A stretch of DNA of 64,000 nucleotides, taken from the NCBI RefSeq assembly GCF_004402045.1, contig NZ_SOMG01000016.1:248001-312000 (forward strand), read 5' to 3'. This DNA comes from Lelliottia nimipressuralis (GTDB lineage: Bacteria > Pseudomonadota > Gammaproteobacteria > Enterobacterales > Enterobacteriaceae). How positions within the stretch are numbered: the stretch's first letter is position 1; every line of letters starts with the position of its first letter. A model generated the notes under the pieces. It did no database searches. It had not been told where the DNA came from and worked only from the letters and a program-made list of their open reading frames with translations. A program made the translations under genes and the position numbers. Below are positions 1 to 9,174 of this stretch, in pieces.

Positions 1-72
1 CCGATGATTGTCGCGGGTGCCATTATGATGATTTGGGCGTATCGTCGTCGTCCACAGCAACAACTTTCCTGA
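1..72 (+). CDS. lgt: Prolipoprotein diacylglyceryl transferase, C-terminal end (partial)
   Basis: The first 23 codons before a TGA at 70-72 read as a hydrophobic stretch (PMIVAGAIMMIWAY) followed by a basic tail (RRRPQQQLS). This matches the last membrane helix and cytoplasmic tail of Lgt, the inner-membrane enzyme that adds diacylglycerol to the lipobox cysteine of prolipoproteins. In E. coli lgt lies directly before thyA, as here. The thyA ribosome-binding site overlaps this stop codon, so the two genes are probably translationally linked. The 5' end lies outside the window. Confidence 0.85.
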   Translation, partial: PMIVAGAIMMIWAYRRRPQQQLS

Positions 73-78
73 GGAACC

Positions 79-873
79 ATGAAACAGTATCTTGAATTGA
101 TGAAAAAAGTGCTCGATGAGGGCACGCCAAAAAACGACCGCACCGGTACCGGTACGCTCTCCATTTTTGGCCACCAGATGCGCTTCAATCTGCAAGAAGG
201 CTTCCCGCTGGTGACGACAAAGCGCTGCCACCTGCGCTCGATCATTCATGAACTGCTCTGGTTCCTGCAAGGCGATACCAACGTTGCGTATCTGCACGAA
301 AATAACGTCTCAATCTGGGACGAATGGGCAGATGAAAACGGTAACCTTGGCCCGGTTTACGGCAAGCAGTGGCGCGCGTGGCCAACGCCTGACGGCCGCC
401 ATATTGACCAGATCACGACCGTCATGAACCAGTTGAAAAACGATCCGGACTCGCGTCGAATCATTGTTTCTGCCTGGAACGTGGGCGAGCTGGATAAAAT
501 GGCGCTGGCGCCGTGTCACGCCTTCTTCCAGTTCTACGTGGCGGATGGCAAGCTTTCCTGTCAGCTCTACCAGCGTTCTTGCGACGTGTTCCTCGGCCTG
601 CCGTTTAACATTGCCAGCTATGCGCTGTTAGTCCACATGATGGCGCAGCAGTGCGACCTGGAAGTGGGTGATTTCGTCTGGACCGGTGGGGACACCCATC
701 TCTACAGTAACCATATGGAGCAGACGCATCTCCAGCTGACGCGCGAACCGCGCGCGCTGCCGAAGCTGATTATCAAACGCAAACCGGCGTCAATCTTCGA
801 TTACCGCTTTGATGATTTTGAGATTGAAGGTTACGACCCGCACCCTGGCATCAAAGCACCTGTTGCTATCTGA
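79..873 (+). CDS. thyA: Thymidylate synthase
   Basis: ThyA methylates dUMP to dTMP using methylene-tetrahydrofolate and is the cell's de novo source of thymidylate. The 264-residue product has the full family length. It shows the N-terminal folate/dUMP region ([13 protein letters not shown]), the catalytic cysteine in [12 protein letters not shown], the substrate motif [13 protein letters not shown] and the typical C-terminus ending in PVAI. The ATG is preceded by GAGG at 71-74, which overlaps the lgt stop. The lgt-thyA order is conserved in enterics. A strong hairpin with a T-run follows the gene. Confidence 0.98.
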   Translation: MKQYLELMKKVLDEGTPKNDRTGTGTLSIFGHQMRFNLQEGFPLVTTKRCHLRSIIHELLWFLQGDTNVAYLHENNVSIWDEWADENGNLGPVYGKQWRAWPTPDGRHIDQITTVMNQLKNDPDSRRIIVSAWNVGELDKMALAPCHAFFQFYVADGKLSCQLYQRSCDVFLGLPFNIASYALLVHMMAQQCDLEVGDFVWTGGDTHLYSNHMEQTHLQLTREPRALPKLIIKRKPASIFDYRFDDFEIEGYDPHPGIKAPVAI

Positions 874-891
874 TGCGATAAAGCGTGACAC

Positions 892-921
892 AACCGGTGC
901 TGTTTAGCGCCGGTTTTTTTT
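892..921 (+). terminator. Rho-independent terminator after thyA
   Basis: The arms AACCGGTGC (892-900) and GCGCCGGTT (907-915) form a nine-pair stem, including one G-T pair, around a six-base loop. The T-run at 914-921 overlaps the end of the stem. It lies 20 bp after the thyA stop and separates lgt-thyA from the pseudopilin cluster. Confidence 0.9.
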
Positions 922-1057
922 CGTCTTCATCCCGTTTCCCGATACGCTATCCAGAAAGCGTGCAACGCGCTGCAACTCTCCCAATTCTGCGGATAACGCC
1001 TCGTAAAACGATAATTCATTGCTCGTCATGTCCACGGCGCTTCGCCACACTCCCGGT

Positions 1058-1519
1058 ATGAAAAAAGAGAACGGCTTTACGCTTATCGAAACGCTGGTCG
1101 CCATTTCGCTTGTCGTTATCCTCAGCGCCTCAGGACTGTACGGCTGGGACAGCTGGCAACGGCAGCAGCAGCTGTGGCAAACCGCCTGTCAGGTGCGAGA
1201 TTACCTGCTGTTCCTGCGCAACCATGCCAACCAGCATAACCGCGATCATCAAATTACCCTTCAGCGGAGTGGAGAAAGAGACTGTCTGGTGAGTTCTGCT
1301 TTGCAAAGCTGTGAGAAAGGCAGCCCCTTTGCACTGATTCCACTCTGGCCTGACGTCACTGTGAGCGAGTTAACGCCGTCTTTAGGGTTCTATGGATTAA
1401 GGAATACGGCATGGGCAGGACGGATACGGGTTCAAAGCCGGGCAGGAGAATGGCTGGTTATTGTCTCAAACGGAGGGCGCATCAGGATGTGTAAGGTCGC
1501 AGAGGGCGGTTTATGTTGA
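1058..1519 (+). CDS. ppdA: Prepilin peptidase-dependent pseudopilin PpdA
   Basis: This is a minor type IV/type II pseudopilin of 153 residues. The start at 1058 gives the short basic leader MKKENG, then the prepilin cleavage site G/FTLIET with Glu at +5 and a hydrophobic helix (LVAISLVVILSASGLYG). An upstream in-frame TTG would add 13 residues that are not pilin-like, so it is not used. The C-terminal half (LTPSLGFYGLRNTAWAG) matches enteric PpdA. Processing would need a prepilin peptidase encoded elsewhere. It is the first gene of ppdA-ppdB-ygdB-ppdC-recC and overlaps ppdB. In E. coli this set belongs to the CRP-Sxy competence-like regulon. Confidence 0.9.
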   Translation: MKKENGFTLIETLVAISLVVILSASGLYGWDSWQRQQQLWQTACQVRDYLLFLRNHANQHNRDHQITLQRSGERDCLVSSALQSCEKGSPFALIPLWPDVTVSELTPSLGFYGLRNTAWAGRIRVQSRAGEWLVIVSNGGRIRMCKVAEGGLC

Positions 1520-2073
1520 TGAGACAGCGCGGTTTCTCACTGACTGAAGTGCTGATAGCCACGGCAATAAGCAGCCTTTTGCTGATAAGCGCATCGCGAT
1601 TTTTGCCAGGGCTACAGCGGGCTGTATTACTGCAATCCGGCCAGCGAGAGCTGGAAGAAGAGGTCTGGCAACGCCTGTTTACCCTCGGAAAACAGCTTCA
1701 GCGCGCGGGATACTGCGCGGGTAACTGTCAGGGACAAGCGCTGGTGACGGCAAGGCAGGGCAGTTGTGTCATTGTGCGGTGGGACGCCAACAGTAACGGC
1801 AAATGGGATAGCACAGCATCTGAAAATGACAGCACCGGTTTTCGTCTGGAATCGGGCGCGCTGGAAACCCTGCGTGGCGCAACCTCGTGTGAAGGAAAAG
1901 GATGGGAAAAGCTGACAGACCCGGACAGGCTTGTAATCACGCACTTTGTGGTGAGTAAAGTTGAACATGCCGGTTTTGCGCCAGAACTGAATATCGAACT
2001 GGCTGCCATTCGTAAAGGCGAACAGGGGGAGCCCTGGCAGGCCTGGCATACGGTCACGGGGTACAACCTGTGA
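1513..2073 (+). CDS. ppdB: Prepilin peptidase-dependent pseudopilin PpdB
   Basis: This pseudopilin has 186 residues. The leader MLMRQRG is followed by FSLTEVLIATAISSLLL, a class III prepilin signal with Glu at +5 after the conserved glycine. The C-terminal domain carries VIVRWDANSNGKWD and ETLRGATSCEGKGW, both typical of enteric PpdB (PilW-like). ATG codons at 1513 and 1519 are both possible starts. Either overlaps the ppdA stop (1517-1519), which indicates translational coupling. The role is assumed from the family to be a tip or minor subunit of a type IV pilus-like fibre. Confidence 0.9.
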   Translation: MLMRQRGFSLTEVLIATAISSLLLISASRFLPGLQRAVLLQSGQRELEEEVWQRLFTLGKQLQRAGYCAGNCQGQALVTARQGSCVIVRWDANSNGKWDSTASENDSTGFRLESGALETLRGATSCEGKGWEKLTDPDRLVITHFVVSKVEHAGFAPELNIELAAIRKGEQGEPWQAWHTVTGYNL

Positions 2074-2471
2074 ACCGACAACGCGGGATGTCTTCGCTGG
2101 CACTGGTTCTGCTTTTACTGGTGCTTGGCAGCCTGATCCTCGCCGGTCTCAATCAGCAGCTTACAACGTTTAGTGCGCTCGTTGGCGGTGAGAGCTACTC
2201 ACTTCAGCAACAGGCATCTGTGCAGTCCGCGCTTGAGTGGGGACGTGTTCAGAGCTGGTCATCAGAACCACAGGTTCAGTGCAAAAAAGCATCAACCTGG
2301 CGAGTGTGTCTGCGGCGACTTAGCGAGACGCATGTGTTACTGATTGCGGGCGGCAACGACCTGCTGCTCTGGCGCGCAGGAGAAATAATGAACGGAGAGG
2401 TTCGCTTTTCGCCTCACGGCTGGAGTGATTTTTGTCCACTAAAGGAGAGCGCGTTATGTCAGTTGCCGTGA
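2070..2471 (+). CDS. ygdB: DUF2509 family protein YgdB
   Basis: This 133-residue protein has an N-terminal basic segment (MNRQRGMSS), a hydrophobic helix of about 18 residues (LALVLLLLVLGSLILAGL) and a soluble domain. The layout is pilin-like but lacks the Glu+5 of its neighbours, and enteric YgdB proteins are assigned to DUF2509. Its start overlaps the ppdB stop by four bases and its end overlaps ppdC by 16. By position it is a fourth member of the pseudopilin set, perhaps a PilX-like minor subunit. That role is inferred from context. Confidence 0.85.
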   Translation: MNRQRGMSSLALVLLLLVLGSLILAGLNQQLTTFSALVGGESYSLQQQASVQSALEWGRVQSWSSEPQVQCKKASTWRVCLRRLSETHVLLIAGGNDLLLWRAGEIMNGEVRFSPHGWSDFCPLKESALCQLP

Positions 2472-2779
2472 GCCGAGAAAAAGGGTTTAGCATGGTTGAG
2501 GTCCTGTTGGCGATGATGTTGCTGGTGATTGTCGTAACGGCACTGTCGGGTTATCACCGGGTGCTGGCGGCGCGGTTTACCGTGTTTAATCAGTATCGCC
2601 AGCTCTGGCACCATGCCTGGAACCAGTCACAGCTCTCAACAAATGTTCTCCCCGCAGACTGGCAGGCCAGTCGGGGGCAGACAACGCTCGCCGGATGTGT
2701 CAGCATCACGGCTACACTTATTTCTCCTCTGGGGCGGCGCGGTGAGATAACGCGTCTGCATTGCCCGGTTAGCCAGTAG
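2456..2779 (+). CDS. ppdC: Prepilin peptidase-dependent pseudopilin PpdC
   Basis: This 107-residue minor pseudopilin equals the E. coli length. The leader MSVAVSREKG precedes FSMVEVLLAMMLLVIVVTALS, the processing site and assembly helix with Glu at +5. The ATG at 2456 is chosen because AAAGGAG lies at 2441-2447 with good spacing. An upstream TTG at 2432 has no such site. The gene ends 12 bp before recC, so in enterics the pilin genes and recC are probably co-transcribed, an odd but conserved pairing of a surface-fibre module with a repair gene. Confidence 0.88.
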   Translation: MSVAVSREKGFSMVEVLLAMMLLVIVVTALSGYHRVLAARFTVFNQYRQLWHHAWNQSQLSTNVLPADWQASRGQTTLAGCVSITATLISPLGRRGEITRLHCPVSQ

Positions 2780-2791
2780 TCGGGAGCGTCT

Positions 2792-5700
2792 ATGTTAAGG
2801 GTCTACCACTCAAATCGTCTGGATGTGCTGGAAGCACTGATGGAATTTATCGTTGAGCATGAGCGGCTTGACGATCCTTTTGAGCCTGAGATGGTGCTGG
2901 TGCAGAGCACCGGTATGGCACAGTGGCTGCAAATGTCGCTCTCCCGTAAATTTGGTATAGCCGCGAATATTGATTTCCCGCTACCCGCGAGTTTTATCTG
3001 GGAGATGTTTGTCCGTGTGTTGCCGGACATTCCGGAGCAAAGCGCCTTCAACAAGCAAGGCATGAGCTGGAAGCTGATGGCGCTGCTGCCAGAAATGCTG
3101 CAGCACGATGAATTCGCCATGCTGCGCCACTACCTCAATGACGATACCGATAAACGCAAGCTGTTCCAGCTGGCGTCGCGCACCGCCGATCTTTATGACC
3201 AGTATCTGGTATACCGTCCGGAATGGCTGACTCACTGGGAAGCCGGCGAGCTTGTGGAAGGTTTACCGGAGGCGCAGATCTGGCAGGCTCCCCTGTGGAA
3301 AGCGCTGGTGGAACATACGGAGAAACTTGGCCAGCCTAAGTGGCACCGTGCCAACCTCTACCAACGGTTTATCTCCATTCTGCAAAACAGCGCTGAACGA
3401 CCGGCACGACTGCCTTCTCGCGTGTTTATCTGCGGTATTTCGGCATTGCCACCGGTTTACCTGCAGGCGTTGAACGCGCTGGGTAAACATATCGACATTC
3501 ATATTTTATTTACGAATCCATGTCGCCACTACTGGGGGGATATTCAGGATGGTCGCTGGCTTTCCCGGCTTGTGACCCGCCAGAGGCGACGCCTTTTTGA
3601 AGAGCGTACCGTGCCCCTGTTTAAAGACGGAGCCTCTGCCGCGCAGCTTTTCGATGAAAACGGTATTCAGAACCTGCCGAATCCACTGCTTGCCTCATGG
3701 GGGAAACTGGGGCGTGATTATATTCATATGTTGTCCGACATCACGTCCTCAGGTGAAGGGGACGTGGATGCCTTTGTCGAGATCGCTCCGGATAGCCTGC
3801 TGCACAATATTCAGCTAGATATTCTGGATCTGGAAAACCGTGCCGTCATGGGCGTGACGGCGAACGAGTTCGAACGCAGCGACAAGAAACGGAAGCTGGA
3901 GGCTGACGATCGCAGTATCAGTCTTCACGTTTGCCATAGCCCACAGCGTGAGGTCGAAGTGCTTCACGACCAGCTACTGGCGCTGCTGCAGGAGGATCCC
4001 GAACTGACGCCGCGCGACATCGTGGTGATGGTGTCGGATATCGACAGCTACAGCCCCTTCATTCAGGCCGTCTTTGGTAGTGCGACGGGCGAGCGATACC
4101 TGCCTTACGCCATCTCGGACCGCCGCGCCCGTCAATCTCATCCGGTATTACAGGCATTTATCACTTTGCTGTCCCTTCCGGATAGCCGGTTTATCTCCGA
4201 AGATGTCCTGGCGTTACTGGATGTGCCCGTGCTGGCCGCACGCTTCAACATCAATGAAGAGGGGTTACGTTACCTTCGCCAGTGGGTGAACGAGTCTGGC
4301 GTGCGTTGGGGTATTGACGACGATAACGTCCAGGAGTTTGAGCTTCCCCCAACTGGTCAACACACGTGGCGGTTTGGCCTGACGCGTATGTTATTGGGCT
4401 ACGCCATGGAAAGCAGCCAGGGCGAGTGGAATGAGGTACTGCCTTACGATGAATCCAGTGGGTTAATTGCTGAACTGGTGGGGCATTTAGCGTCGCTACT
4501 GATGCAGCTTAACCGCTGGCGTCGCGAGCTGATGCAGCCGCGTGCGCTTGAAGAGTGGCTCCCGGTTTGCAGGGCGTTACTCACTGATTTCTTCCTGCCG
4601 GACAGCGACACCGAAGCGGCGATGGCGCTCATTGAAACACAGTGGCAGGCTATCGTCGACGAGGGTGTAAATTCCCACTATCGCGAGGCGATTCCTTTAT
4701 CACTGCTGAGAGATGAGCTGACGCAGCGGCTTGACCAGGAGCGAATCAGCCAGCGTTTCCTGGCCGGCCCCATTAATATCTGCACCCTAATGCCAATGCG
4801 TTCTATCCCGTTTAAAGTAGTTTGTCTGCTGGGCATGAATGACGGCGTTTATCCACGTGCGCTGGCGCCGCTGGGGTTCGACTTGATGAGCGCAGATCCA
4901 AAGCGGGGCGACCGTAGCCGCCGCGATGATGACCGCTACCTCTTCCTTGAAGCGCTCATTTCTGCACAGAACAAGCTTTATATCAGCTACATCGGCCGTT
5001 CCATTCAGGACAACAGCGAGCGTTTCCCTTCCGTCCTGGTGCAGGAGCTGGTGGATTATATCGGCCAGAGCCACTACCTGCCGGGGGATGAAGAGCGCAA
5101 CTGTGATGAAAGCGAGCAGAGGGTGAAAGCCCATATCACCTGTTTACACAGCCGCATGCCGTTTGACCCGGTGAACTACGTTGCCAGCGAGCGCCAGAGC
5201 TATGCGCAGGAGTGGCTACCGGCGGCGAAAAAAGAGGGGAGCGCGCATACCGATTTCATTCAGGAACTTGACCCGCGGCCGATTGATACCCTGACCTTCG
5301 AACAGCTTCAGCGGTTTTGGGCACATCCGGTGCGCGCTTTCTTCCAGCAACGATTACAGGTTAACTTCCGTTCTGAAGAGAGCGAAATTCCTGATGCAGA
5401 ACCCTTCACCCTGGAAGGGCTGGAGCGCTATCAGTTAAATCTGCAGCTGCTGAATGCGCTGGTTGAAGAGGAAGATGCTGACAAACTCTACCGCCGCTAC
5501 CGTGCGGCAGGGCAACTGCCCTATGGAGCGTTCGGGGAGATTGTCTGGGAGGCGCAGTGCCTTGAGATGACCGCTCTGGCAGAGCGCGTGAGAGAGTGCC
5601 GACAGCCCGGAAAAAGTATTGAAATCGATCTCAGGTGCAGCGGCGTACAGCTCACGGGCTGGTTAACTCAGGTTCAGCCAGATGGGCTGCTCCGCTGGCG

Positions 5701-6166
5701 GCCTTCTATGCTGAGCGTGTCTCAGGGGTTGCAACTCTGGCTGGAACATCTTGTCTACAGTGCGGGTGGTCATAAAGGCGAAAGCCGGATTTTCGTGCGC
5801 AAAGAGGGCGAATGGCGCTTCCCGCCGATGGAGGCGGAGCAAGCGTTAAGTTACCTGTCTTTGTACATTGAGGGCTACCGTCAGGGAATGAACAAACCGC
5901 TCCTGCTGCTGCCGGAAAGCGGCGGTGCCTGGATAAAAGCCTGTTATGACGTGCAGAATGATGCGATGTTAACGGACGAGGCGTCACTGCAGAAAGCGCG
6001 CAGTAAATTTATGCAGGCCTACGAAGGAAACATGATGGTGCGGGGCGAAGGTGAAGATGTCTGGTATCAGCGCTTATGGCGCACGCTTGAACCAGAGTAC
6101 TTCGAGACTATCAAGGAAGAGGCGCAGCGCTACCTGTTACCGTTGTTCAAATTTAATCAGTCCTGA
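2792..6166 (+). CDS. recC: Exodeoxyribonuclease V subunit gamma RecC
   Basis: RecC is the Chi-scanning subunit of RecBCD, which processes DNA double-strand ends for RecA loading. The 1124-residue product matches the usual 1122 or so and begins MLRVYHSNRLDVLEALM as in E. coli. RecC has a helicase-like fold without catalytic motifs, so no Walker A sequence is expected and none was noticed. A GGGAG site lies ahead of the ATG. It is separated from ptrA by 140 bp. That gap includes a small stem-loop (GCGTG at 6253-6257 with CACGC at 6263-6267), so ptrA may have its own promoter as well as read-through. Confidence 0.97.
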   Translation: MLRVYHSNRLDVLEALMEFIVEHERLDDPFEPEMVLVQSTGMAQWLQMSLSRKFGIAANIDFPLPASFIWEMFVRVLPDIPEQSAFNKQGMSWKLMALLPEMLQHDEFAMLRHYLNDDTDKRKLFQLASRTADLYDQYLVYRPEWLTHWEAGELVEGLPEAQIWQAPLWKALVEHTEKLGQPKWHRANLYQRFISILQNSAERPARLPSRVFICGISALPPVYLQALNALGKHIDIHILFTNPCRHYWGDIQDGRWLSRLVTRQRRRLFEERTVPLFKDGASAAQLFDENGIQNLPNPLLASWGKLGRDYIHMLSDITSSGEGDVDAFVEIAPDSLLHNIQLDILDLENRAVMGVTANEFERSDKKRKLEADDRSISLHVCHSPQREVEVLHDQLLALLQEDPELTPRDIVVMVSDIDSYSPFIQAVFGSATGERYLPYAISDRRARQSHPVLQAFITLLSLPDSRFISEDVLALLDVPVLAARFNINEEGLRYLRQWVNESGVRWGIDDDNVQEFELPPTGQHTWRFGLTRMLLGYAMESSQGEWNEVLPYDESSGLIAELVGHLASLLMQLNRWRRELMQPRALEEWLPVCRALLTDFFLPDSDTEAAMALIETQWQAIVDEGVNSHYREAIPLSLLRDELTQRLDQERISQRFLAGPINICTLMPMRSIPFKVVCLLGMNDGVYPRALAPLGFDLMSADPKRGDRSRRDDDRYLFLEALISAQNKLYISYIGRSIQDNSERFPSVLVQELVDYIGQSHYLPGDEERNCDESEQRVKAHITCLHSRMPFDPVNYVASERQSYAQEWLPAAKKEGSAHTDFIQELDPRPIDTLTFEQLQRFWAHPVRAFFQQRLQVNFRSEESEIPDAEPFTLEGLERYQLNLQLLNALVEEEDADKLYRRYRAAGQLPYGAFGEIVWEAQCLEMTALAERVRECRQPGKSIEIDLRCSGVQLTGWLTQVQPDGLLRWRPSMLSVSQGLQLWLEHLVYSAGGHKGESRIFVRKEGEWRFPPMEAEQALSYLSLYIEGYRQGMNKPLLLLPESGGAWIKACYDVQNDAMLTDEASLQKARSKFMQAYEGNMMVRGEGEDVWYQRLWRTLEPEYFETIKEEAQRYLLPLFKFNQS

Positions 6167-6306
6167 GCGCTGTATAAAAATTGCGCAGCATAGGGTGTTC
6201 ATTTATGATGCACTTCTTATCACGGACTGATGTACCCAATAAAGAGATGTTGGCGTGTCCAGCACGCAATGTGTTAATGATGTAGCCGTGATAAAGAGGT
6301 AGCACC

Positions 6307-9174
6307 TTGTTTAAAGCGTTTGTTTTGTTTTTCGCCCTCTGGGTACCTGTCACTCAGGCAGACACCGGTTGGCAACCCGTTCAGGAAACTATTCGTAAAA
6401 GCGAAAAAGATACCCGCCAATATCAGGCTATTCGTCTTGATAATGGCATGACCGTACTGCTGGTTTCCGATCCGCAGGCGGTAAAATCGCTCTCTGCACT
6501 GGTGGTGCCGATTGGGTCGCTGGAAGATCCTGAAACCCATCCTGGGCTTGCACACTATCTGGAACATATGACGCTGATGGGGTCAAAAAAATACCCGCAG
6601 CCAGATAGCCTGTCTGAATTTCTCAAGATGCATGGCGGAAGCCACAATGCCAGCACGGCACCGTACCGCACGGCCTTTTATCTTGAAGTCGAAAATGATG
6701 CGCTGGAAGGAGCGGTCGATCGCCTTGCTGATTCCATCGCCGCCCCGTTGCTGGATAAAAAATACGCCGACCGTGAACGCAATGCGGTGAATGCCGAGCT
6801 GACCATGGCCCGTACGCGAGACGGTATGCGCATGGCCCAGGTGAGCGCCGAAACCATCAACCCTGCACACCCGGGTTCGCGTTTCTCCGGCGGTAACCTG
6901 GAGACGTTAAGCGACAAACCGAACAGCCCGGTGCTTGATGCCCTGCACGCGTTTCGCGATAAATACTACTCCGCCAACCTGATGAAAGCGGTCATCTACA
7001 GCAACAAACCGTTGCCAGAGCTGGCCGACATGGCGGCCAAAACGTTTGGCCGGGTGCCAAATAAAAACATCGACCTGCCGCAAATAAATGTTCCGGTGGT
7101 GACGGATGCGCAGAAAGGCATTGTGATCCACTACGTGCCCGCCCTGCCGCGCAAAGTGTTGCGCGTTGAATTCCGCATTGATAACAACACGGCGCAGTTT
7201 CGCAGTAAAACAGATGAGCTGGTGACCTATCTGATTGGTAACCGTAGCCCGGGTACACTTTCTGACTGGCTGCAAAAACAGGGGCTGGTTGAAAGTATTC
7301 GCGCTGACTCCGATCCGGTGGTGAACGGTAATAGCGGCGTGCTGGCGATCTCCGCCACCCTGACCGACAAAGGGCTGGCAAACCGTGATGAAGTGGTAGC
7401 GGCGATCTTCAGCTACCTCTCTTTACTGCGTGAGAAAGGCGTCGATAAACACTATTTTGATGAACTCGCGCACGTGCTGGATCTTGATTTCCGTTACCCG
7501 TCCATTACCCGCGACATGGATTACGTGGAGTGGCTGGCGGATACCATGATTCGCGTGCCGGTGGAACACACCCTCGACGCGGTCAATATTGCCGACCGGT
7601 ATGATGCCGATGCGGTAAAAGCGCGCCTGGCGATGATGACGCCGGAAAATGCCCGTATCTGGTACATCAGCCCGAACGAACCGCATAACAAGACGGCTTA
7701 TTTTGTCGATGCCCCCTATCAGGTGGATAAAATTAGCGCTCAGACCTTCGCCGACTGGCAGAAGAAGGCTGGTGAGATTGCGTTGACGCTGCCGGAGCTG
7801 AACCCCTATATTCCGGATGACTTCTCGCTGACCAAAACGACTAAAGATTATCCACACCCGGCGCTCATCATTGATGAGCCGACGCTGCGCGTGGTCTATA
7901 CCCCAAGCCGCTATTTCGCCAGCGAGCCAAAGGCCGACGTCAGCGTGGTGTTACGTAACCCGAAAGCGATGAACAGCGCCAAAAATCAGGTGATGTTCGC
8001 ACTCAATGATTATCTCGCCGGGATTGCGCTCGATCAGCTTAGCAACCAGGCGGCTGTTGGAGGGATTAGTTTCTCCACCAACGCCAACAACGGTTTGATG
8101 CTCAATGCAAACGGCTATACCCAGCGTTTGCCTCAGCTGTTCCAGGCATTGCTGCAGGGCTATTTCAGCTACACGCCGACCCAGGAGCAGCTTGAGCAGG
8201 CCAAATCGTGGTATGCACAGATGATGGATTCTGCGGAGAAGGGCAAAGCTTACGATCTGGCGCTTATGCCGGCGCAAATGCTGTCGCAAATTCCCTATTT
8301 CCAGCGGGAAGATCGCCGCGCCTTACTGCCTTCTATCACGTTAAAAGACGTGCTGGCCTACCGTGACGCGCTGAAAACCAATACGCGTCCGGAGTTCCTG
8401 ATTGTCGGTAATATGAGCGAGGATCAGGCCAAAACGCTGGCGGAGAACGTGCGCACTCAGCTCGGTTCGAAAGGTGACGAGTGGTGCCGCAACCAGGATG
8501 TACTGGTTGAGAAAAAACAGAATGTGATATTTGAAAAGGCGGGTAATAGCACGGATTCCGCCCTGGCCGCGGTATTTGTGCCAACGGGTTATGATGAATT
8601 CTCCAGTTCGGCACAGAGTGCCGTGCTGGGCCAAATTATTCAGCCGTGGTTCTATAACCAGTTACGCACGGAAGAGCAGCTTGGCTACGCGGTGTTCGCT
8701 TTCTCCATGAACGTCGGTCGTCAGTGGGGGCTGGGTTTCCTGCTGCAAAGCAGCGATAAACAACCGGCGTATCTCTGGAAGCGTTATCAGGCTTTCTTCC
8801 CGCAGGTGGAAGCAAAACTGCGTGCCATGAAGCCGGAAGAGTTCGCCCAGATCCAGCAGGCCGTCATCGCGCAGGTGATGCAGCCGCCGCAAACGCTGGG
8901 TGAAGAAGCCTCGCAGCTGAGCAAAGATTTCGATCGCGGTAATCTGAAATTTGATTCGCGTGATAAAGTAGTGGCCGAGATAAAACAGCTGACGCCGCAG
9001 AAAGTTGCCGACTTCTTCCATCAGGCGGTTATTAAACCGCAGGGAATGACGATTCTGTCTCAGGTTTCCGGTAGCCAGAACGGGAAAACGGAGTACGTTA
9101 ACCCGCATGGCTGGAAAGTCTGGAAGAGCGTCAGCGCGCTGCAGCAATCTATGCCCTGGAGTAAGAAAGAATGA
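6307..9174 (+). CDS. ptrA: Pitrilysin (protease III), periplasmic zinc metalloprotease
   Basis: PtrA is an M16 insulinase-family endopeptidase that degrades small peptides in the periplasm. The start is a TTG at 6307 with AAGAGGT at 6294-6300. The stop codon at 6292-6294 rules out a longer form, and no ATG gives the signal peptide. The N-terminus (MFKAFVLFFALWVPVTQA/DTG) is a short Sec signal. The inverted zinc motif HYLEH falls at residues 83-87, with the third ligand region near Glu164 (NAELTMARTR). Length is 955 against 962 in E. coli, where an extra N-terminal stretch is annotated. It overlaps recB by four bases inside the recC-ptrA-recB-recD operon, although it has no known role in recombination. 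Confidence 0.96.
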   Translation: MFKAFVLFFALWVPVTQADTGWQPVQETIRKSEKDTRQYQAIRLDNGMTVLLVSDPQAVKSLSALVVPIGSLEDPETHPGLAHYLEHMTLMGSKKYPQPDSLSEFLKMHGGSHNASTAPYRTAFYLEVENDALEGAVDRLADSIAAPLLDKKYADRERNAVNAELTMARTRDGMRMAQVSAETINPAHPGSRFSGGNLETLSDKPNSPVLDALHAFRDKYYSANLMKAVIYSNKPLPELADMAAKTFGRVPNKNIDLPQINVPVVTDAQKGIVIHYVPALPRKVLRVEFRIDNNTAQFRSKTDELVTYLIGNRSPGTLSDWLQKQGLVESIRADSDPVVNGNSGVLAISATLTDKGLANRDEVVAAIFSYLSLLREKGVDKHYFDELAHVLDLDFRYPSITRDMDYVEWLADTMIRVPVEHTLDAVNIADRYDADAVKARLAMMTPENARIWYISPNEPHNKTAYFVDAPYQVDKISAQTFADWQKKAGEIALTLPELNPYIPDDFSLTKTTKDYPHPALIIDEPTLRVVYTPSRYFASEPKADVSVVLRNPKAMNSAKNQVMFALNDYLAGIALDQLSNQAAVGGISFSTNANNGLMLNANGYTQRLPQLFQALLQGYFSYTPTQEQLEQAKSWYAQMMDSAEKGKAYDLALMPAQMLSQIPYFQREDRRALLPSITLKDVLAYRDALKTNTRPEFLIVGNMSEDQAKTLAENVRTQLGSKGDEWCRNQDVLVEKKQNVIFEKAGNSTDSALAAVFVPTGYDEFSSSAQSAVLGQIIQPWFYNQLRTEEQLGYAVFAFSMNVGRQWGLGFLLQSSDKQPAYLWKRYQAFFPQVEAKLRAMKPEEFAQIQQAVIAQVMQPPQTLGEEASQLSKDFDRGNLKFDSRDKVVAEIKQLTPQKVADFFHQAVIKPQGMTILSQVSGSQNGKTEYVNPHGWKVWKSVSALQQSMPWSKKE

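Noticed and set aside
922..1057. CRP-S (Sxy-dependent) site before ppdA
   Set aside because: No sequence close to TGCGA-N6-TCGCA was found by eye; TGCGGATAACGCCTCG is too poor a match to report.
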